Part shown: positions 59,031 to 64,000 of the stretch, piece by piece | How the letters are laid out: the number at the start of each line of letters is the position of its first letter | Position numbering within the stretch: position 1 is the stretch's first letter | Assembly: GCF_001279775.1 (NCBI RefSeq) | Contig: NZ_LGDG01000242.1 | Coordinates: forward strand, 28,342 to 92,341 | Reading direction: 5' to 3' | Length of the DNA stretch: 64,000 bases | Origin: Streptomyces sp. MMG1533 | GTDB lineage: Bacteria; Actinomycetota; Actinomycetes; Streptomycetales; Streptomycetaceae | Made by a program: the position numbers and the translations under genes | The notes under the pieces: generated by a model | Told to the model about the DNA's origin: nothing | Seen by the model: the letters and a program-made list of their open reading frames with translations, nothing else | Database searches by the model: none

Positions 59031-61265
59031 CAATGCGTGTGCGGCGGATTGGGCACGGGAGGCCTCTTCCGGGGCGTTGGCGCGGGTGAAGGCTTCGGCG
59101 GCTCGGAGGTAGGCGGTGCGGGCTTCGGCGGGGCGGTGGGCGGCCTTATGGGCGCGGGCAAGGTTGCTCAGGGTCCGGCCTGCGCCGTACCAATCCTCGA
59201 ACTCTCGGTGGATCTCCAGGGCCTCGCTGTATGCCTCGATCGCCTGCTTACCCCGGCTCTTCCGCAGGGCGTTGCCGAGGTTGTTCCATGCCCTTCCCTC
59301 GCCGTGGCGGTCCCCTGCGGCGTGTGACAGGTCACGGGCACGGGTGAAGGCCTTGATCGCCTCCTCCACCTGGCCAGCCTCCCGCAGGGCCATACCGAGG
59401 TTGTTCCAGACACTGGCCTCGCGGCGGCGGTCCCCGATGGCCTGGCACAGGTCGCGGGCGCGAGTGTGGGCGACGATCGCCTGTTGGACACTGCCCGTCT
59501 TCCTCAGAGCAGCGCCGAGGTTGTTCCACGCCATGGCCTCGCGGTAGCGGTCCCCAAGGGCCTGGAAAAGATCGAGGGCGCGGGTGTGGGCGTCGACAGC
59601 CTCCCCCTTCCGATCTGCCCCAAGCAGGGCGAGGCCCAGGTCGTTCCATGCGCAGCCCTCCCGGTGGCGGTCCCCGGCGCGGTGGGCGGCCTCCTGCGCG
59701 GCGCGCGCGACCGTGAGTCCGTCGTCGAAGTGCCGCCGCCAGCGCAGATACTCCTCGAGGGATGAGGCCAGTGCCACCGCCGCGTGCGCATGCCGCTCAT
59801 CACCCGCCCACTGCGTCGCCGCCACCAACCCCGCCCGCTCCCCGTCCAGCCACGCCAGCGCCTGCCCCCGGTCCGCGAATCGCTCCGGCACCGGCATTCC
59901 CTTGAGCCACAGCAGCCGGGCATTCGCCGCGTCTGCCCCCCGCCGGTAGAACTCCAACAGACGCTCCCGCGCTTCCTCTCCCTCCTCCCGTAACCCCGCC
60001 TCCCCGGCCACCACACCAGCCCCAAACGCCCGCACCAGGTCATGAACCCGCCACCGCATGGCCGGAGCTGTCCCATCGACGCACCGCACCGGCGCGACGA
60101 GATATGTGGCCGCCAGATCCTCCAACAGACACAGCGCGGCCTCCAAGCCGAGGTCGGCCAGAGCGGCGATCGCCTCGGCGCCGGTCTCCGCACCCGGAGC
60201 AACGCAGAGCAGACGCAGCAACCGGGCCTGTTCGAGCGGCAATCGGCGGTAGGAGGTCTCCAAAACGGGGCGCAGGACGAGCGAGCGGCCGTAAAGGTCC
60301 GTCCCTGGGCTGCCGTGGTCGAGAACGACGGTCGGATCATCGGCGTTCCGGATCTCGGCCACCAGCGAGGCGATGTCCCGGTGGCGCCGCCGACGCAGCA
60401 TGCCGACGGCGATTTGGAGGGCCAGGGGCAAGTGGCCGCAGAGATCTGTCAGTTCGCGCAGCGTGTCCGGTTCCCGGGCTGGGCGGTCGTCGCGCTCGTC
60501 GGTGTGGTGCAGGGCGCGGGTCACCAACAGGACGGAGTCATCCGGGCCAAGGGTTTCGAGGTTGATGAGGCGTACCGGTAGGGCGTCAGGACGGTCCCGG
60601 GACGTGATGAGCACCCGGTGATGGTCCGTGCCGGGCAGCAGCGGCAGGTACTGGGACGGGTCCGACGCGTTGTCCAGGATCAGCAGCATCCGGTCCCGCC
60701 GTTCGGCGAGGAGTGCGCGATATGCGTCGTACTGGCGCTCCGACGTCGGCGGCAGGTCCCGGTCGCGTACGCCGAGCGCGTCGAGCAGAGCCAAGACCGC
60801 CTGATCAGCCGTGACCGGGTTCTCGTCGTATCCCCGCAGGTCCACGAAGAGCGTCCCGCCCGGGAACCAGCCCTGCGCCCGCGCCCGGTGCGCCGCCTCC
60901 ACCGCCAGCGCGGTCTTGCCGATGCCGCCCATGCCGGTGACCGCGAAGATGAGCAGAGGCAGCGCGGACGTGTCGTCCTCGTCGGGTGCCAGGTGCGGAA
61001 TCAGGCGGTCCAGTTCCGCCGATCGGCCGGTGAAGTCCAAGGGGCGGGGCGGCAGGGTGGCGGTCGCACGGGGGACCGGGCCGTGAGTGGTGCCCCTGCC
61101 GCTACTGCCGTCCGGTCGTCTTGCCGGTGACGGGGCCGTAAAAGGTGCCGCCCCGGAAGTCGATGTGATCGCCGCCGTACGTGACTCCGTCCTGCCCGCG
61201 GCGATGGGGACGCTCCTCGGAGTCGGATGAACCCTCGCGGGGCCGGTGCTTGTGCAGCACCGCAA
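59025..61265 (-). CDS. NB-ARC/TPR (NLR-like STAND) NTPase lacking a good start codon
   Basis: The frame holds an NB-ARC domain: Walker A GMGGIGKTAL at frame residues 111-120, Walker B LLILDNA, sensor VLITSRDRP and the GHLPLALQIA motif. A winged-helix region follows to about 420, then at least four 40-residue TPRs near 555-725 (repeats of AWNNLGxALRKxG). Coding proper begins near LPPRPLDFTGR (residues 71-81). Upstream the frame only shadows the nucleosidase gene, and no ATG or GTG exists; only TTG at 61265 or 61040 is available. It is probably the C-terminal part of a nucleosidase-NLR fusion separated by a +1 frameshift. Confidence 0.8.
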   Translation of the reverse strand: MRCCTSTGPARVHPTPRSVPIAAGRTESRTAAITSTSGAAPFTAPSPARRPDGSSGRGTTHGPVPRATATLPPRPLDFTGRSAELDRLIPHLAPDEDDTSALPLLIFAVTGMGGIGKTALAVEAAHRARAQGWFPGGTLFVDLRGYDENPVTADQAVLALLDALGVRDRDLPPTSERQYDAYRALLAERRDRMLLILDNASDPSQYLPLLPGTDHHRVLITSRDRPDALPVRLINLETLGPDDSVLLVTRALHHTDERDDRPAREPDTLRELTDLCGHLPLALQIAVGMLRRRRHRDIASLVAEIRNADDPTVVLDHGSPGTDLYGRSLVLRPVLETSYRRLPLEQARLLRLLCVAPGAETGAEAIAALADLGLEAALCLLEDLAATYLVAPVRCVDGTAPAMRWRVHDLVRAFGAGVVAGEAGLREEGEEARERLLEFYRRGADAANARLLWLKGMPVPERFADRGQALAWLDGERAGLVAATQWAGDERHAHAAVALASSLEEYLRWRRHFDDGLTVARAAQEAAHRAGDRHREGCAWNDLGLALLGADRKGEAVDAHTRALDLFQALGDRYREAMAWNNLGAALRKTGSVQQAIVAHTRARDLCQAIGDRRREASVWNNLGMALREAGQVEEAIKAFTRARDLSHAAGDRHGEGRAWNNLGNALRKSRGKQAIEAYSEALEIHREFEDWYGAGRTLSNLARAHKAAHRPAEARTAYLRAAEAFTRANAPEEASRAQSAAHALT

Positions 61266-61965
61266 CCGTCACCGAGGCTGCCTGCGCTGCGGCGAGCTTC
61301 TGCGAACCCGAGGCGTCGGCCTTGTGTTTGTCCGCGTTGGCTCGGTCGCTGATGCCCCGGATCACCAGGGCGTCCAACCCGCCGTTCAGATGGGCCGCGT
61401 GAGCTGCCCCGGAGCCCTCCATCTCGATCGCGCCGGCGTCGTTGTAGTTCCTGCGGAGGCGCCGGGCGATCTCGGATTCGGCGTCCGCCAGGACCACGTC
61501 ACCCGTGGCGATCGGCATGAAGTGCGTCCGCACGCCGGGCATGTCCCGCACTGCGGAACGGGCCGCCTGTTCCATCGCGTGCGAGCCCGGCAACGCCTTC
61601 GGCCGGACCAGGAAACCCTCGGGTGTCTGCTTGCCGCCGTGGATCTCGTACACCTGCGTGCCCACGACGACGTCTCCGATTCCGACGTCGTCCTTCAGAC
61701 TGCCGGCGACACCGACGAAGAGGACGGCCTCGGGACGCAGCCAGTTGATGAGCTGCGTGGTGAGAGCCGCCGCGCGCTCGGCGCCCATGCCCAGCTCGGC
61801 GATGGCAACATGCCAGGAACTGCCGGGCAGTTGGCCCTGTTCGACCCGGGTCCCGTCGCGGTGGACGAGCTCCTCCCGATTCTCGATGTGCGTGCGGACG
61901 GCGGCGTATTCGAGGGGGAGTGCGGTCAGGACGAGAGCGGTGGGCTGGGTCTCCGGCACACTCAT
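61102..61965 (-). CDS. MTA/SAH nucleosidase-like effector domain with C-terminal signalling motif
   Basis: A 287-residue protein. Residues 8-238 are a PNP_UDP-type nucleosidase: FVGVAGSLKDDVGIGDVV, the ribose-binding EMEGSG with Glu183, and the catalytic Asp207 in RGISDRAN, so it should be active. A linker and the motif GDHIDFRGGTFYGPVTG (265-281) close the protein. The metabolic enzyme normally ends without such a tail. Fused or paired to NB-ARC proteins, this domain acts as a conflict-system effector. The TAG stop is immediately followed, in the +1 frame, by the NB-ARC protein. Confidence 0.85.
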   Translation of the reverse strand: MSVPETQPTALVLTALPLEYAAVRTHIENREELVHRDGTRVEQGQLPGSSWHVAIAELGMGAERAAALTTQLINWLRPEAVLFVGVAGSLKDDVGIGDVVVGTQVYEIHGGKQTPEGFLVRPKALPGSHAMEQAARSAVRDMPGVRTHFMPIATGDVVLADAESEIARRLRRNYNDAGAIEMEGSGAAHAAHLNGGLDALVIRGISDRANADKHKADASGSQKLAAAQAASVTVAVLHKHRPREGSSDSEERPHRRGQDGVTYGGDHIDFRGGTFYGPVTGKTTGRQ

Positions 61966-61991
61966 AAGGTACGCCGGGGGAAGGGAATCGA

Positions 61992-62531
61992 GTGCCGGAA
62001 CAGGACGTCACCGTCGGGCAGTTGCTGCTCGCCGAGTACCAGAGCGTCAAGGACGAGCAGAAGGCACGGATCGGGTTTCGGGACAACCTGCTCTACGTGA
62101 CGTTGGCCGTCGTGGCCGCCGTCATCGCAGCGGCCGCGCAGGCGAAGCAGGCGTCGATGCTGCTCGCGCTGCCACCGGTGTGCGTGGTGCTCGGGTGGAC
62201 CTACCTCGTGAACGACGAGAAGATCTCGGCGATCGGGGCATATGTGCGGGGCGAGTTGGCGCCTCGGCTCGCCGCGCTGGCCGAACCGGGTGGTGGATTC
62301 GAGGCGTTCGGCTGGGAGACCGCGCATCGCGGGGATGCGCGGCGCAGGTCGCGGAAGGCCGTGCAGACCCTGGTGGACCTGACGGCGTTCTGTGCCGTGC
62401 CGTTGGCCGCGCTGGTGGTGTTCTGGGTGGACGGCGACGGTGGCGGGCTGCTCGTCGCGTTGTCGGTGGCGGAGGCGCTCGCCGTGGCCGGGCTTGCCTC
62501 GCAGGTCGTGTGGTACGCGAAGGCCGCGTGA
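61992..62531 (+). CDS. Four-helix membrane protein of the conflict island
   Basis: A 179-residue protein with two hydrophobic hairpins: helices at about 33-52 and 54-74, a cytoplasmic loop of about 50 residues, then helices at 127-146 and 151-172. The GTG start follows AAGGGA. It is divergent from the nucleosidase gene with only 26 bases between starts. No family is recognised. The size and paired hairpins recall membrane effectors associated with NTPase conflict systems, but this is inference. Confidence 0.65.
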   Translation: MPEQDVTVGQLLLAEYQSVKDEQKARIGFRDNLLYVTLAVVAAVIAAAAQAKQASMLLALPPVCVVLGWTYLVNDEKISAIGAYVRGELAPRLAALAEPGGGFEAFGWETAHRGDARRRSRKAVQTLVDLTAFCAVPLAALVVFWVDGDGGGLLVALSVAEALAVAGLASQVVWYAKAA

Positions 62532-62611
62532 ACTCCAGCCTGACGCCGTACCGTTGACGCACGGCCATGAGCGGGCCGACGGGGGGAAGAGCACGGGTAG
62601 GGAACGGGCGG

Positions 62612-64000
62612 ATGGAAGCGGCGCTACTGGCGGCCCTGACCGAGGGCGCGGGCGGGGATGTCGGACGCCGGGCAGTGGAGAAGCTGGCGCAGGCGGTGGG
62701 GCTGGGCGGCGGGGCATCCGCCCGGGAAATCGCCGAGGCGGCGACGGACCCGGCACGGAGAGAAGCCGTACGAGAGTGGGGCGGGGCGGTGGCCGAGCTG
62801 CTCGCGGCCGATCCGCGGGGCGCAGGTGCCCTCGCCCGGGCCATGGAGCGGTACGCGCCGGGCAGTGGGACGTCCTGGTACGACGGCGACCACACCGACT
62901 TCCGGGGCGGAGTCTTCCTGCGCGAGGTGGTCGGCGTACAAGTGGTGATCCAGCAGGGCGGGGTTGCCGTACCCGAGGCGATGGCCGGCCTGCCGCCGAG
63001 GCTCGGCGGATTCTCCGGCCGGGAGGACGAGACGGCGGCGTTGCTGCGGGCGCTGCATCCGGCCGGGGCACGGACGTCACAGTCCCCGGCGGTCCTCGTC
63101 GCCGCCGTGTCCGGCCTCGGCGGCATCGGCAAGACCGCGCTCGCCGTGGAGACCGCGTACCTGGCCTGTGAGCGGGGCTGGTTCCCCGGCGGGGTCCTCT
63201 TCATCGACCTGCACGGTTACGACCAGGAGCCCGTCACCGCCGACCGGGCCCTCCAAGCCCTGCTCCGCGCGCTGGGCACCCAACCGGAACACATCCCCGC
63301 CACGGCGGACGAGCGGGCGGCGCTCTACCGCTCGGCGCTGGCCCGGCGCGCGCGGGAGTGCGGCGCGGTGCTGGTCCTGGCCGACAACGCGTCGTCGCCG
63401 GACCAGGTGCGGCCTCTTCTGCCGGGCGACGCCCGGCACCACGTGCTGGTCACGTCCCGCGACCGGCTTCCCCAACTGGGAGCACGGCTGGTCGCCTTGG
63501 ACCAACTCAGTCCGGAAGAAGCGTACGAACTGCTCGACCTCGCCCTGCGGATCGCCGACCCGCACGACGCCCGGGTCACCGACGACCCCGACGCGGCCGA
63601 GCAACTCGCCGGTCAGTGCGGACACCTCCCGCTGGCCCTGCAAATCGCGGCTGCTCTGCTGGCGGAGGACCCGGGCAAGCCGGTGAACGAACTCGTGGCG
63701 GAACTGGCCGAGTCCCGTGACCGCCTCGCCCCCTTCGACGACGGCGAGCGCAGTGTCCGCGCCACCTTCGAACTCTCCTACCGCAGACTGCCGTCCGACC
63801 AGGCACGTTTGCTGCGCCTGCTCGCCCTCGCGCCGGGGCCGGAGGTGAGCGACGAGGTCGTCGCCGCACTGGTCGGTGCCGAGGCGCCTCCGGTACGGGA
63901 CTTGAAGGCCTTGGCTCGTGCGCACCTTGTAGAGCGGGGGAGTGGGCGCGGATGGTGGCGAGTGCATGACCTGGTGCGGGGGTTCGGGGCGGGCGTGGTG
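62612..64000 (+). CDS. Second NLR-like NB-ARC NTPase (partial, runs off the window)
   Basis: 463 codons without a stop up to the window edge. Residues 1-85 form a helical effector-associated-type domain. Residues 92-108 carry GDHTDFRGGVFLREVVG, the same motif as the nucleosidase tail. NB-ARC follows at 128-400: LPPRLGGFSGRE, Walker A GLGGIGKTAL (168-177), Walker B LVLADNA, VLVTSRDR and GHLPLALQIA, then a winged-helix segment reaching WWRVHDLVRGFGAGVV. It is a clear paralogue of the NTPase at 59-61 kb. An in-frame ATG at 62567 is an alternative start. Confidence 0.8.
   Translation, partial: MEAALLAALTEGAGGDVGRRAVEKLAQAVGLGGGASAREIAEAATDPARREAVREWGGAVAELLAADPRGAGALARAMERYAPGSGTSWYDGDHTDFRGGVFLREVVGVQVVIQQGGVAVPEAMAGLPPRLGGFSGREDETAALLRALHPAGARTSQSPAVLVAAVSGLGGIGKTALAVETAYLACERGWFPGGVLFIDLHGYDQEPVTADRALQALLRALGTQPEHIPATADERAALYRSALARRARECGAVLVLADNASSPDQVRPLLPGDARHHVLVTSRDRLPQLGARLVALDQLSPEEAYELLDLALRIADPHDARVTDDPDAAEQLAGQCGHLPLALQIAAALLAEDPGKPVNELVAELAESRDRLAPFDDGERSVRATFELSYRRLPSDQARLLRLLALAPGPEVSDEVVAALVGAEAPPVRDLKALARAHLVERGSGRGWWRVHDLVRGFGAGVV

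Noticed and set aside
61104..61265. The first 54 codons of the NB-ARC frame as a real N-terminus
   Set aside because: The segment exactly overlaps the nucleosidase C-terminus in another frame, reads as low-complexity, and depends on a TTG without a ribosome site.

Overview
The window is high-GC, densely coded DNA from a Streptomyces chromosome. Three things point there: the codon bias towards G or C in third positions, the paired polar-growth proteins FilP and Scy next to each other, and a chitinase promoter of the classical Streptomyces type. From memory, with no search run, the gene order follows Streptomyces coelicolor from about SCO5376 (chitinase) to SCO5430 (sugar-binding lipoprotein). 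The right end (about 59.0-64.0 kb) then looks like an accessory conflict-system island.

Layout. 0-2.2 kb: start of a secreted chitinase with a two-repeat operator, followed by its two-component pair. 2.3-5.7 kb: membrane protein, PduO-type cobalamin adenosyltransferase, and an ABC drug-type exporter divergent from a TetR regulator. 5.8-13.2 kb: 3-hydroxyacyl-CoA dehydrogenase, STAS anti-anti-sigma factor, a large membrane-anchored P-loop protein, NucS, an SCO5389-family protein, a luciferase-like oxidoreductase and a small zinc-binding protein. 13.2-17.2 kb: two duplicated ABC-2 transporter pairs. 17.2-17.5 kb: relic of an exporter with a perfect palindrome. 17.6-22.6 kb: filP and scy. 22.9-25.7 kb: methylmalonyl-CoA epimerase, thiolase and MeaB. 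25.8-30.7 kb: MFS exporter, PepSY protein with an OmpR/EnvZ-type pair, and AbsC. 30.8-32.9 kb: three tandem AIM24 paralogues. 33.3-36.7 kb: DUF3817, a thiamine-binding-like protein, a TetR-controlled operon (SRPBCC-like, DUF4166, TetR) and an Lrp regulator. 36.7-41.1 kb: SMP-30 protein, a MITE-like element, an ArsR-type regulator divergent from an MFS exporter, MarR and a second DUF3817 protein. 41.2-44.8 kb: isobutyryl-CoA mutase large subunit, TetR and a thioredoxin-TPR protein. 45.4-48.2 kb: a DUF6230/DUF6114/secreted-protein operon behind an unusually rich regulatory region. 48.3-54.3 kb: central carbon genes pyk, ackA, pta and pfkA. 54.4-59.0 kb: HTH regulator, F420-type PPOX protein and a sugar ABC importer without its own ATPase.

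Functional links. Adenosylcobalamin metabolism recurs: the adenosyltransferase makes the cofactor, MeaB guards a mutase, epimerase and thiolase feed acyl-CoA units, and IcmA interconverts isobutyryl- and n-butyryl-CoA. The pyk/ackA/pta/pfkA block is a glycolysis and acetate-overflow unit. Most small operons carry their own regulator and a visible operator.

The most striking locus is the right-end island. A methylthioadenosine/SAH nucleosidase-like enzyme ends in a short Gly/Asp/Phe motif. It lies one +1 frameshift upstream of an NB-ARC/TPR (NLR-like) NTPase that has no good start codon of its own. A second NLR-like protein 0.6 kb away carries the same motif at the matching position, just before its NTPase domain. 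A four-helix membrane protein lies between them. This looks like a nucleosidase-effector NLR immune system, split either by mutation or by recoding, beside a relative that may share its signalling motif. No tRNA, rRNA, CRISPR array or intact insertion sequence was seen.
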